From Xanthobacteraceae bacterium (lineage in GTDB: Bacteria; Pseudomonadota; Alphaproteobacteria; Rhizobiales; Xanthobacteraceae), in contig JARLJA010000076.1 in assembly GCA_031291445.1 (NCBI GenBank), positions 1 to 64,000 of the forward strand: DNA of 64,000 bases, given 5' to 3'. A model generated the notes under the pieces. That model did no database searches, had not been told where the DNA came from, and was given only the letters and a program-made list of their open reading frames with translations. A program made the translations under genes and the position numbers. Of this stretch, positions 40,311 to 50,700 are shown in pieces (the stretch's first letter is position 1; each line of letters starts with the position of its first letter).

Positions 40311-40855
40311 TGTTCGAGCCATTCAAGCCGTTCGTCGCCTCCGAATTCCAGGTCAGGTTCGCCACCGCGGCCTGGGAGCGCGATGCCGCCGCGGCGCTGC
40401 GCCGCCGGGTGTTCTGCGAGGAGCAGGGGATCTTCACCGCCGACGATCGTGACCCGATCGACGACCACGCCATTCCGCTGGTGGCGCTGTCGCTGCTCGG
40501 GGTCGCCGAGGGCGAGGTGGTCGGCACCGTCCGCATCCACCGCGACGACGGCGAAGAGCACACCTGGTGGGGCTCGCGCCTCGCGGTGGAGCGGAGCTAC
40601 CGCAAGCTCGGCGCGGTCGGCGCCAGCCTGATCCGCCTCGCGGTGTGCTCGGCCCATGCCCGTGGCTGCCGCCGCTTCATCGCCAACGTCCAGAGCCAGA
40701 ACGCGCTGCTGTTCCAGCATCTGCACTGGCGCTCGCTCGGCGAGTTCGAACTGCTCGGTCGGCCGCACCACCGCATGGAGGCCGACCTCGACCGCTATCC
40801 GCCGTTCGCGACGCCGGAGATCGGCTTCGTCTCGCTGTCCAGGCTGGCGGCTTAG
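40307..40855 (+). CDS. nitE: GNAT N-acetyltransferase of Nit1C
   Basis: RRRVFCEEQGIF...GTVRIHRDDGEEHTWWGSRLAVERSYRKLGAVGASLIRLAV; ATGA overlap with upstream gene. Confidence 0.9.
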   Translation: MMFEPFKPFVASEFQVRFATAAWERDAAAALRRRVFCEEQGIFTADDRDPIDDHAIPLVALSLLGVAEGEVVGTVRIHRDDGEEHTWWGSRLAVERSYRKLGAVGASLIRLAVCSAHARGCRRFIANVQSQNALLFQHLHWRSLGEFELLGRPHHRMEADLDRYPPFATPEIGFVSLSRLAA

Positions 40856-40890
40856 ATCATGGCAATGCCTGGACAATCCATTGTTTCAGC

Positions 40891-40982
40891 CGTCATGCGC
40901 GGGCTTGACCCGCGCATCCACGCTTTTGGGCTGTGGCCGCCAAGACAAGCGTGGATGGCCGGGTCAAGCCCGGCCATGACGG
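40891..40982. repeat. REP-like twin-hairpin element inside the Nit1C gene run
   Basis: cgtcatgcgcgggcttgacccgcgcatccacg ... cgtggatggccgggtcaagcccggccatgacg. Confidence 0.8.
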
Positions 40983-41018
40983 GCGTGAGTGAGACAACAG
41001 CGGTGCCGAACATTCAGT

Positions 41019-41090
41019 CGTCACCCGCGGGCAACCGGATCCGGCCTTCGGCCGGTCCGGCTGTAAACTTGACCCGCGGGTCCACGCTCG
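41019..41090. repeat. Second, degenerate REP-like element inside the Nit1C gene run
   Basis: cgtcacccgcggg ... cttgacccgcgggtccacgctcg, interrupted by ccggatccggccttcggccggtccgg. Confidence 0.6.
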
Positions 41091-41115
41091 AATGCGGCCG
41101 ATTTGGAGATGCTCC

Positions 41116-42111
41116 ATGATCGGCTCGCTCGCCATCGATGAGATTGCCGAACGGCTTCGCCGCAGCAGCGGGCTGGCGGCGAAGGGCGACATCGCCCACG
41201 TCGCTGCGTCGCTCGGCCTCTCGGGCAGCGATGCGATCGCGGTCGGCGACGACTGTGCGGCGATCCCCGACGGCGACGGCTATACGCTGTTCGCCATCGA
41301 AGGCTTCATGAGCGAGTTCGTCGCGGCCGACCCCTGGTTCGCCGGCTGGTGCGGCGCCATGGTCAACATCTCCGACGTCGCCGCCATGGGCGGACGGCCG
41401 GTCGCGCTGGTCGATGCGGTGTGGTCCGCCGGCGAGCGCGACGCCGCGCCGCTGCTGGATGGATTAAAGTCGGCGGCGCGGAGCTTCGGCGTGCCGGTGG
41501 TCGGCGGCCACACCAACGTGCGCAGCCGCGAGCGGCAGTTCGCGGTGGCGATTCTCGGCCGCGCCCGGGCGCTGCTGACGAGCTTCGACGCCAGGCCGGG
41601 CGACCGGCTGATCGCGGCGATCGACCTGCGCGGGCGCTACCGCGAGCCGTTTGCCAACTGGGAAGCGGCGACCGACGCGTCGCCGGCGCGGCTGCGCGGC
41701 GATCTGGAAATCCTGCCGCAGATCGCCGAACGCAGGCTGTCGCGCGCCGCCAAGGATATCAGCCAGGGCGGCATCGTCGGCACCGCCGCGATGCTCGCCG
41801 AGTGCTCGCGCGTCGGCGTCGCCATCGATCTCGCGGCGATCCCGCGGCCCGACGGCGTCGCGCTCGAGCGCTGGCTGATGACCTTCCCGAGCTTCGGCTA
41901 CCTGCTGGCGGTGCGGCCCGACCTCGTCGAGGACACGCTGGCCGCCTTCCGGGGCCGCGACATCGCCGCCGCCGCGATCGGCGATGTCACCGCGGGAACC
42001 GAGGTCGAGATCCGCGACGGCCTGCGCCGCGAGACCGTCTGGGATTTCGCGCGCCAGCCGCTGATCGGCTGTGCGCCGTCGCAACCGTCGCCGCGGGGGA
42101 TGCCGGCATGA
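41116..42111 (+). CDS. nitF: AIR synthase-related protein (sll0787 family) of Nit1C
   Basis: IAVGDDCAAIPDG; MVNISDVAAMGGRPVALVDAVWS; VVGGHTNVRS; SQGGIVGTAAML: PurM/ThiL fold motifs. Confidence 0.92.
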   Translation: MIGSLAIDEIAERLRRSSGLAAKGDIAHVAASLGLSGSDAIAVGDDCAAIPDGDGYTLFAIEGFMSEFVAADPWFAGWCGAMVNISDVAAMGGRPVALVDAVWSAGERDAAPLLDGLKSAARSFGVPVVGGHTNVRSRERQFAVAILGRARALLTSFDARPGDRLIAAIDLRGRYREPFANWEAATDASPARLRGDLEILPQIAERRLSRAAKDISQGGIVGTAAMLAECSRVGVAIDLAAIPRPDGVALERWLMTFPSFGYLLAVRPDLVEDTLAAFRGRDIAAAAIGDVTAGTEVEIRDGLRRETVWDFARQPLIGCAPSQPSPRGMPA

Positions 42112-43265
42112 CACGCCCGCTGCGGATCGCGATCCTCACCCACTCCACCAACGCCCGTGGCGGGGTCGTGCACGGGCTCGAGCTCGGCGCGGCGCTGGTG
42201 CGGCTCGGCCATGTCGCGGTGGTGCATGCGCCGGACCCGGAGTGCAAGGGTTTCTCCCACCACGCCGAGGTAGCGACGCAGCCGGTCGCGGCCGGCCGCG
42301 CGCCGCGCGGCGTCACCGCCATGGTGGAGGCGCGGATCGCCGACTATGTGCGGCACTTCGAGCAGGCCGAGCACCGGCATTTCGACGTGTTTCACGCCCA
42401 GGACGGGATTTCCGGCAATGCGCTCGCCACCCTCAAGGAGCGGCGCCTGATCCATGCCTTCGCCCGTACCGTGCACCACATGGACGCGTTCGACGATCCC
42501 CGGCTCGCCGGCCTGCAGCACCGCTCGATCATGCAGGCCGACCGCCTCCTCACCGTGAGCCGGACTTGGGCCGAGCGCATCGCCAGCGAGTTCGGCGCGA
42601 CGCCGGTGGTGGTCGGCAACGGTGTCGATATCCGTCGCTATGGTCCACGGCCCGCGGCCGAGGACGCAGGCCTGCGTGCGAGGCTCGGTCTGCGCGGGGG
42701 GCCGGTGTTCCTGTGCGTCGGCGGCATCGAGGAGCGCAAGAACACGCTGATGATCCTGGACGCGTTCCACCAGCTGCGTGCCATCCAGCCGACCGCGCAG
42801 CTGGTGATCGCGGGCGGCGCGTCGGTGCTCGACCACGACGCCTACCAGCGCGAATTCCGCGCCCGGCTCGAGGCGCAGGGGCTGCCGGCCACCGCGGTGG
42901 TGCTGGCGGGGGTCATCCCGGACGCCGAGATGCCGGCGCTCTACCGGCTCGCCAGCGCGCTGGTGTTCGCCTCGCTGCGCGAGGGTTTCGGCCTCGTCGT
43001 GCTTGAGGCGATGGCGAGCGGCTGCCCGGTGATCGTCTCGCATATCGCCCCGTTCACCGAATACCTCGGCGACGACGACGTGGCGTGGTGCGATCCTCAT
43101 CATGCCGGCTCGATCGCCAACGCCATGGCGAGCGTGCTTGCCGCGCCGCTGCGCGCGCGGCTGGCCGCCGGCGGGCTGCTGGCGGCGCGGGCGCATGACT
43201 GGCTGGGCACCGCGCGCGCCCAACTTCCGGTCTATGAAGCAATCCGCGAGACCGCCGATGCCTGA
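42108..43265 (+). CDS. Glycosyltransferase, MSMEG_0565 family
   Basis: VLAGVIPDAEMPALYRLASALVFASLREGFGLVVLEAMASGCPVIVSHIAPFTEYLGDD (GT4); ATGA overlap. Confidence 0.92.
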   Translation: MTRPLRIAILTHSTNARGGVVHGLELGAALVRLGHVAVVHAPDPECKGFSHHAEVATQPVAAGRAPRGVTAMVEARIADYVRHFEQAEHRHFDVFHAQDGISGNALATLKERRLIHAFARTVHHMDAFDDPRLAGLQHRSIMQADRLLTVSRTWAERIASEFGATPVVVGNGVDIRRYGPRPAAEDAGLRARLGLRGGPVFLCVGGIEERKNTLMILDAFHQLRAIQPTAQLVIAGGASVLDHDAYQREFRARLEAQGLPATAVVLAGVIPDAEMPALYRLASALVFASLREGFGLVVLEAMASGCPVIVSHIAPFTEYLGDDDVAWCDPHHAGSIANAMASVLAAPLRARLAAGGLLAARAHDWLGTARAQLPVYEAIRETADA

Positions 43266-43545
43266 GATGCATTTCGACGTGCGCTGGCCCGACGGCGCCA
43301 CCGAGACCTGCTATTCGCCCTCGCTGGTGATCAAGGATCACCTCGCGGTCGGCGAATGCTACGCGCTCGAGGATTTCCTCGCGCGCGGCCGCGTCGCGCT
43401 CACCATCGCCAGCGACCGGGTGCGCGAGAAATACGGCTTTGCCTGCTCGCGGGCGCTCGGCCAGCTCGCCCGCATCGAGGCGGCGGCGCGACGTTTCGCC
43501 GACGACCCGAACGCCCGCGTCACGGTGCTGGCGTTCCACGACTGA
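43258..43545 (+). CDS. nitG: Nit1C small protein (MSMEG_0570 family)
   Basis: MPEMHFDVRWPDGATETCYSPSLVIKDHLAVGECYALEDFLARGRVALTIASDRVREKYGFACSRALGQL. Confidence 0.88.
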   Translation: MPEMHFDVRWPDGATETCYSPSLVIKDHLAVGECYALEDFLARGRVALTIASDRVREKYGFACSRALGQLARIEAAARRFADDPNARVTVLAFHD

Positions 43546-43565
43546 AGATCGAAACGGAGGTTGAG

Positions 43566-44861
43566 ATGTCGAGTGCAAATGCGCCGCGCCACGCGGTGAT
43601 CGTGATCGGCGGCGGCCAGGCCGGCCTCGCCATGAGCTACCAGCTGCGGCGCGCCGGGATCGACCACGTGATCCTGGAGAAGAACACCATCGCCCACACC
43701 TGGAAGACCCAGCGCTGGGACGCGTTCTGCCTGGTGACGCCGAACTGGCAGTGCCGGCTCCCCGGCTATCCCTACCAGGGCGGCGATCCCAAGGGCTTCA
43801 TGGCGCGGCAGGAGATCGTCGACTACGTCGAGGGCTACGCCCGGCACATCGACGCCCCAGTGCGCGAGGGCGTCGCGGTGACGCGGCTGTCCCGCGACGG
43901 CGCCGGCGGCTTCGCGCTCGAAACCACCGCGGGCCCGATGACCGCCGGCCAGGTGGTGCTCGCGGTCAGCGGCTATCACGTGCCCAACATTCCGCGGATG
44001 GCGGAAAGGCTCGCGCCCGGCGTGACGCAGATCCACTCGTCAGCCTACCGCAACCCGCGCCAGCTGCCGGAGGGCGCCGTCCTCGTGGTCGGCAGCGGCC
44101 AGTCGGGCTGCCAGATCGCCGAGGATCTGCACCTCGCCGGCCGCAAGGTACATCTCGCGGTCGGCAGCGCGCCGCGCTGCCCGCGGGTCTATCGCGGCCG
44201 CGACGCGGTCGAGTGGCTCGACGACCTCGGTCAGTACGACCTGCCGGTCGACCGGCATCCGCTCGGCGAGAAGGTCCGCAGGAACGCCAACCACTATCTC
44301 ACCGGCCGCGACGGCGGCCGCGACATCGACTTGCGACGCTTCGCGCTCGAAGGCATGCAGCTCCACGGCCGGCTCAAGGACATCGACGGCGGCCGCGTGC
44401 GCTTCGCCGACGATCTCGCCGCCAACCTCGACAATGCCGACCGCGTCTATAACGGCATCTGCAGCCTGATCGACGACCACATCGCCCGCAGCGGCATCGA
44501 CGCGCCGGCAGCGGCGCACTACGCGCCGGTGTGGCAACCGGGTCCGATGGCGAGCGAGCTCGATCTCGCCGCCGCCGGCATTACCGGCGTCGTCTGGACC
44601 ACGGGGTTTCGTTCCGACTGGTCGTGGATCGATCTGCCGATGTTCGACGGCGCCGGCTATCCAACCCACACGCGCGGCGTCACCTCGGTGGGCGGCGTCT
44701 ATGTGCTCGGCATGCCGTGGCTCTACACTTGGGGCTCGGGCCGCTTCGTCGGGGTCGGGCGAGATGCCGAATTCGTCGCGCGCGCGATCGAGCGGCATGC
44801 GACGACGTCCGGCGTTTCCGGCGCGGCGGAGGTCGCCCACCTCGCCGGTCACGCGGCGTAG
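43566..44861 (+). CDS. nitH: Flavin-dependent monooxygenase-like oxidoreductase (MSMEG_0569 family)
   Basis: HAVIVIGGGQAGLAMSYQLRRAGIDHVILEKNTIAHTWKTQRWDAFCLVTPNWQCRLPG; VVGSGQSGCQIAEDL. Confidence 0.93.
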   Translation: MSSANAPRHAVIVIGGGQAGLAMSYQLRRAGIDHVILEKNTIAHTWKTQRWDAFCLVTPNWQCRLPGYPYQGGDPKGFMARQEIVDYVEGYARHIDAPVREGVAVTRLSRDGAGGFALETTAGPMTAGQVVLAVSGYHVPNIPRMAERLAPGVTQIHSSAYRNPRQLPEGAVLVVGSGQSGCQIAEDLHLAGRKVHLAVGSAPRCPRVYRGRDAVEWLDDLGQYDLPVDRHPLGEKVRRNANHYLTGRDGGRDIDLRRFALEGMQLHGRLKDIDGGRVRFADDLAANLDNADRVYNGICSLIDDHIARSGIDAPAAAHYAPVWQPGPMASELDLAAAGITGVVWTTGFRSDWSWIDLPMFDGAGYPTHTRGVTSVGGVYVLGMPWLYTWGSGRFVGVGRDAEFVARAIERHATTSGVSGAAEVAHLAGHAA

Positions 44862-44930
44862 CCGTTGCCTCAGGCGCCGCCGTTCCGGGGCCCCGGCCGA
44901 CCGGCGCCCCCGGAAGGCGGGAGGCCCTTA

Positions 44931-44947
44931 ATTTGAACGGTTCTAAA
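44931..44947. promoter_or_regulatory. ICE-like (Irr iron control element) box upstream of bfd-bfr
   Basis: ATTTGAACGGTTCTAAA; two mismatches from TTTAGAAnnnTTCTAAA (recalled rhizobial Irr/ICE consensus). Confidence 0.6.
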
Positions 44948-45129
44948 CAGGGGCGCGTTGGCGGCTGAATCGATCGATATTTCCGGCGCGGCGGGCTCTT
45001 TTTGACCTGAATCAACCGGTGGCGGCGGCGTCCGGATTGGAATCCATCAAAACTGGGATCTTTCCTTTTGCATGCCGGCCGCCGCCCCCGTATCGGTGAA
45101 GCCGCACCAACGCCGGGACCTGCGCCTTC

Positions 45130-45405
45130 ATGATCATCTGCTCCTGCAACGTGCTGAGCGACCACGACGTCCGCGCCGCCGTGCACGCCGACGAGGAGCC
45201 CCGTCGCACGGTGTCGGAGGTCTATACCTGCCTCGGCTGCAGTCCGGAATGCGGTCGCTGCGCCCGCACCATCCGCAGGATCATCAACGATGCGCTCGGC
45301 GCCTGCGTCAACGGCTGCATCGACGGCTGCATGCACCAGAAATCGCAGGCCTTCCCCGAGCTTGCGGTGTTTCCCGAACTGATGGAAGACTGCGCCGACC
45401 GCTAA
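45130..45405 (+). CDS. bfd: Bacterioferritin-associated ferredoxin
   Basis: MIICSCNVLSDHDVRAAV...CLGCSPECGRCARTIRRII ([2Fe-2S] BFD domain). Confidence 0.92.
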   Translation: MIICSCNVLSDHDVRAAVHADEEPRRTVSEVYTCLGCSPECGRCARTIRRIINDALGACVNGCIDGCMHQKSQAFPELAVFPELMEDCADR

Positions 45406-45522
45406 TGGCCGCTCGCGAAGTCACGCACATGCCGGAACCGGGACAGCGGTTTTGGCGCTTGACCTTTGCGCGGCGAAAGACTGAGTTAAGCTTCCGAATC
45501 CGCTGCAAGCGAGGAGCCCGCG

Positions 45523-46005
45523 ATGAAGGGTGACGCCAAGGTTATCGACTATCTCAACAAGGCGCTCCGCCACGAGCTGACCGCGGTCAACCAGTACTGG
45601 CTGCACTACCGCATGCTCGACAACTGGGGGCTGAAGGACCTCGGCAAGAAGTGGCGCAAGGAATCCATCGAGGAGATGGAGCACGCCGACAAGCTGATCG
45701 ACCGCATCATCTTCCTCGACGGCTTTCCCAACCTGCAGGTGCTCGATCCGCTGCACATCGGCCAGACCGTGCCGGAGATCCTCGAGTGCGATCTCAAGAC
45801 CGAATATTCCGCCCGCGCGCTCTACGAGGAGGCCGCGCACTACTGCCATGGCGTCAAGGACTACGTCACCCGCGACATCTTCGAGGCGCTGATGAAGGAC
45901 GAGGAACACCACATCGACTTCCTCGAGACCCAGATCGACCTGGTCAAGCGGATCGGCGCCGAGCTCTATTCCCAGAAGCATATCGGCAAGCTCGACGAGG
46001 AGTGA
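45523..46005 (+). CDS. bfr: Bacterioferritin
   Basis: [72 protein letters not shown]. Confidence 0.97.
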   Translation: MKGDAKVIDYLNKALRHELTAVNQYWLHYRMLDNWGLKDLGKKWRKESIEEMEHADKLIDRIIFLDGFPNLQVLDPLHIGQTVPEILECDLKTEYSARALYEEAAHYCHGVKDYVTRDIFEALMKDEEHHIDFLETQIDLVKRIGAELYSQKHIGKLDEE

Positions 46006-46052
46006 GGGGGGGCGGGCGGCGATGACGTCCAACGCGCCCCCTGGGCGCCCGG

Positions 46053-47306
46053 TTACGTCCGCTCCGGCTCGCGGCCTCCAACGCCCAGCACCACGGCGGC
46101 CGCGAGCGCGACGCCCGCGCCCGCCCAATAGGGCGCGCCGGCGCCGAAAGAGTAGAGCAGGGCGCCGAGCAGGGGGCCGAGCATCCGCGCGAGGGCCTGT
46201 TGCGCCTGGTTGGCGCCCTGCACCAGCCCTTGCGCGTCGGCGGGCGCGGCGTTCGCGATCATGCCGCTGACCGACGGCTGGAATAGCCCGTCCCCCAGCG
46301 CGAAGACCATGATGGCGCCGAGCAGGAATCCGGCGTGCGGGACCAAGGTCGTGGCGGCGATCAGCGCGAAGCCGACGGCGTTGACGACGAGGCCAGATCG
46401 GGCGAGCACGCGGGCGTCGACATAGGGCAGGAGCGTCCGGGCGAGCACGCCCTGGCTCACGATGTCCATCACGCCGACGCCAAACAGGATCCATCCGATT
46501 CCGCCCGGGCCGAGGTCCAGAACGTCCTTCAGATAGACCGCGAGATTGCTTTGCAGCATGGCGCCCGCGAAGAAGAACAGGAACGCGGCGGCGAATGCGC
46601 TGCGCAGCGTGGCGATGCCGAGGGCCCTGGAGAGCGGGGCGAGGGGATCGAGGTGGCGCCAGGTCAAGGCCGGACGCGCGCGTCCGGGCGCCACGCTTTC
46701 GGGCATGGCCAGACAGACCCACGCGATGTTGACGATCGTCAGCAGCGCCGCGGCAAATAGCGGCATCGTGGGCTGGATCGCGCCCAGCAGCCCGCCGGCG
46801 ACGGGCCCGAGCATGAATCCCAGTCCGCCGACCGCACCCAGCAGCCCATAGACGCGCCCGCGCTCCGCGGGCGCGGTGGTGTCGGCGACGTAGGCGAACA
46901 TCGTGCTGATATTGCCCGCCGTCAGCCCGTCGATGATCCGTCCCGCGAACAGCACCCACAGTGCGCCGCCGATGCCGAAAATCACGTAGCCGACCGCCGA
47001 CCCGAGCAGGGACAGCACCAGGATCGGCCGGCGGCCGAAGCGGTCGCTCAAGGCTCCCAGCACCGGGGCCGCGAAGAACGAGCAGGCGGCATAGATGGAA
47101 ACGATCAGGCCGACCAACAGGCCGATCCGGGATGATGGCACATAGCGGCCAATCAGGAACGGGACCACCGGAATGATGAGGGTGAACCCGGCGACATTCA
47201 GGAATACCGACATGGCGACGGCAAGGGTGGCGCCCTTGAAGGACTTGCCGGCATGGGCATGATCGGCGGGGTATTGGTCGGCGTCTGCCGTATGAAGGGT
47301 GTTCAT
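46053..47306 (-). CDS. MFS transporter (TetA-like drug:H+ antiporter family)
   Basis: FGRRPILVLSLLGSAVGYVIFGIG; AGNISTMFAYVADTTAPAERGRVYGLLGAVGGLGFMLGPVAGG. Confidence 0.9.
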   Translation of the reverse strand: MNTLHTADADQYPADHAHAGKSFKGATLAVAMSVFLNVAGFTLIIPVVPFLIGRYVPSSRIGLLVGLIVSIYAACSFFAAPVLGALSDRFGRRPILVLSLLGSAVGYVIFGIGGALWVLFAGRIIDGLTAGNISTMFAYVADTTAPAERGRVYGLLGAVGGLGFMLGPVAGGLLGAIQPTMPLFAAALLTIVNIAWVCLAMPESVAPGRARPALTWRHLDPLAPLSRALGIATLRSAFAAAFLFFFAGAMLQSNLAVYLKDVLDLGPGGIGWILFGVGVMDIVSQGVLARTLLPYVDARVLARSGLVVNAVGFALIAATTLVPHAGFLLGAIMVFALGDGLFQPSVSGMIANAAPADAQGLVQGANQAQQALARMLGPLLGALLYSFGAGAPYWAGAGVALAAAVVLGVGGREPERT

Positions 47307-47624
47307 CGCAATTCTCCAGGTTGAAGGTCCACCCGGAGCAGCGCGTCGCACGACACCCACACGGACGAACCTCGGGCGCAATTGCGCCGGGATCGTCGGG
47401 GGATCTCATGCGTCGCAGGGAACTGCGATGCAAGGAACAGAGCTTCCGATATCGGACGGGTCCGTCTCGGAAGTGCTTGGGCCTACCCAGACCAAGCCTG
47501 CCTTTTTCGACGCCGCGTCATAGCCGGGTCGCCTGGCCGCGGTCAACCGAATTGTTGCCGCCCGGCGCATCGGCGACTTGCCGGAGGCGGCGCGACGTTT
47601 CGCTCTTTCCGGCCGCGCCGCCGC

Positions 47625-47727
47625 TCACCCCTTCCGCTCGCTGCCGCCGATCAACAGGTCGAGCGCATGCTTGATCGCGCCGCGCGTTCCTCGTCCGAGA
47701 GCTGCGCGTGCAGAGCCGCCTCGTAGA
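47625..47727 (-). pseudogene. Remnant copy of the 3' end of the flavin reductase-MarR gene
   Basis: First 52 nt (47625..47676) match 57222..57273 at 49/52, then a frameshift and weaker similarity to about 47727. Confidence 0.85.
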
Positions 47728-47739
47728 GGCGCAGTCGCC

Positions 47740-50700
47740 TCACGTGTGCGGCGAGGCCAGGAACGCGGTCAGCGCCGCGCCGGTGAGGTGCGGGTCGGAC
47801 ACCAGCGTGCCGCCGGCGCCGTCGCTCGAAAGCGAGAAGTCCGCCGCGGCGTACTGGCCGATCAGCGCGATGGTCGCGGCGTGGGTGCCGTCGCTGACCG
47901 AGAGCGTGCCGCCGGAGTCGGCGGAGTTCGCGGCGTAGGCCAGCGTGGTATCGGCTCCGAAGCCGACGGATGACAGGTCGATGCCGGCCGGTTGCGAGGC
48001 CGCGGCCGCGGTGCTGACCGCCGACTGGGTGACGAAGAAGCCGGTGTTGGCCACGTCGAAAACCGTCGTATAGCCGCCGCCAGTGGTCCTGCCGATCAGG
48101 TCGCCGTTGGGACCGGCGGCGAGACTGACGGGGCCGTTGCCGTTGCCGCCGTCGAACCAGCTCAGGATGGTCGGGGTCGAGGCATAGCCGGTTGCGGTGC
48201 GCGCGATTTCGAACACCGTGCCGTCGCCTCCGGGGCCGCCGGAATAGGTGGTGCCGAACAGGTCGCCATTGGCGTCGGCGATCAGGTTCGAGGCCGGGAT
48301 CGCGCCGTCGGTGAAGTTGAAGCTGGCGAGCGTCGTCATTGCCGTAGCGTAGCCGGAGGGCGTGTTCGCGAGCTCGAATACCGTCCCGTTGCCGTAGGCG
48401 CCGCCGGAGGCGGTGGTACCGAACAGATCGCCGTTGGCATCGATCAGCAGCGGAGCATAGGGTGAACCGCCGCTGAAGCTGGCGAGAGTCACGGGCACGG
48501 GACTGTAGCCGGCCGCGGTCTTGACCACTTCGAAAACGAAGCCGTCGTTGTTCGACCCGCCCGCCAGCGACACGCCGAACAGATCGCCGCTGGCGTCCGC
48601 GACCAGGCCAAAGGCCAGCGTGGCAGGGGTAGGGACCGCGCCATAGAAGCTCGCGATCTGCACGGCGCTGGTGCTGTATCCGGTCGCGGTCCTGGCCAGC
48701 TCGTAGATGTCACCGACGGTCGTCACTCCGAACAGGTCGCCGTTGGAGTCGACGAGAAGATCGCCTGCCGTTTCCGAGGGCGCCGTCGCGATCATCGTGG
48801 GCGTACTGGCATAGCCGGTCGCGGTCCTGGCGATCTCAAAGAATCCGCTTCCAAGTCCGAACAGGTTGCCGGCCGCGTCGGCGACCACGCCATCGTCCGG
48901 GCCGCCCGTCCCTCCAGGGAGATATGGCGGGATCCACGATTCGACCGCCGTGGGGCTGGTGGCATAGCCCGTGGGCGTCCTGGCCAGTTCGTAGAGGGTG
49001 CCGGACGACGTAAAGAGAATGTTGCCGTTGGCGTCCACGATCGGGTCATTCGGAATGCTGTAGCTCAGGGAATCATAGGGGCCATAGGTGAAGTTGCTGC
49101 TCAGCAACGTAATGTGGGAGCCGTTGCTGACAGCGAGCTGCCCGGCGTACTGGGAGAGGACTGCCAACCCCGAGAAATTTGGGGACTTTCCAAAGCTGTC
49201 GGCCACCGTGCCGCCGCCGATACCCGTGACCCTCAGGCTGTTGACGCCCTGGTCGGACGGGCTCACGGTGTAGTCGAACACCAGCGCCGCCGGATTGCCC
49301 AGCGCGGCCGTCGCCGCCGCGTCATAGGTCGCGATGCCTCCGTCGTTGAGCTGGAGCGTCGGCGTGCCCGACACCGCGACGGGGCTGCTCATGAACACCG
49401 TCACGCTGATCGACTGGCCGGTCCAGAGAATGCCTTGCAATTGCGAAAACGCGACGCCCGTGACGGTCGCCGGCTCATACACGGAAAGTCCCGGCAAGAT
49501 CGCGTAAGTCGAGAACAGCGCCGAGAAGTCCGGCACGTTTCCGTTGGAATCCGTGATGGTCGCGTTGCCTGGACTGCCGCCGATGATCGCGAGCTGATCC
49601 GCGCGTATGTCCGAGGGAAGCACCGTGTAGTCGAAAACCAGCTTGGTCGGATCGCCGAGCGCAGCGGTCTTCGCGGCGTCGTAGTACGCTTTGCCGCTGT
49701 AATACGATGTGCCGCCGTCGTTCAGCGTGATCGTCGGCGTGCCGCCGGTAACGGTCACCGCGCTGCTCATGCTGATCGTGAGGGTGATCGATTGGCCGGT
49801 GGTCAGCGCGCCGGTGGTGGAGGGCGTCACGCCGGTCACGACTGCCGGCGCATGCACCACCACCGCCGGGCCGCTCCCGAGCAAAAGGTTGGAGAAGTCC
49901 GGGCCGAGACCCGCGCTGTCGACGATGACCGCCCCGCCGAGGCTGCTGGAGACGACCGTGAGCTGGGAGACATTGTGATCGGCGGCACTGACCGTGTAGT
50001 CGAACACCAGATTCGTCGCGGTGCTCGCCGTCGCGTCGTAGGTTGCCGTGCCGCCATCATTGAGCAGGAGGGTCGGGGTGCCGCCGCTCACCGTCACGGC
50101 GTTCTGCAGGCCCACGTCGATGTGAATCGATTGTCCGGGCGCAAGCGGCCCGACGAGCGCGCTGCCGTCCACTGCGGTGAAGGTCGGGGCGCTCGCCTTG
50201 GGCGACACGAGCTCCGACGTGGTGGACAGGTTGAGGGCCGTCGCCACGTATTGGGGGTTGTCGAACAGGAGCGAAAAGTCCGGCGCCTGTCCGTCCGGGC
50301 CGGCAATCGTGGCGCCGCCAGGGCTGCCGCCGACGAAATCGAGGTGGCGCAACTGCGCGTCGGCCGCCCCCACGGTATAGTCGAACATCAGCCTGGTGGG
50401 ATCGCCGAGCGCGGCAGTGGCTGCGGCGTCGTAGATGGCGGTGCCGCCATCGTTGAGGGCAAGTGTCGGGGTGCCGCCGGTCACCGTCACGGCCTTGGTC
50501 ATGGACACCGTGATCGTGACGGTCTCGCCGACTGCGAGCACCGTGCCCGCGGCGGAGCTGCTGACACTGGTCGCCTTCAGCGGCGTCGAGACGGCGACGC
50601 TGGCAAGGGCGGCGTAGGTGGTGAACAGGCCGGTGAAGTCGGGGACGTTGCCGGTTGCGTCGAGGATGATGGCGCCGTTCGGGCTTCCGCCGGTGATCGC

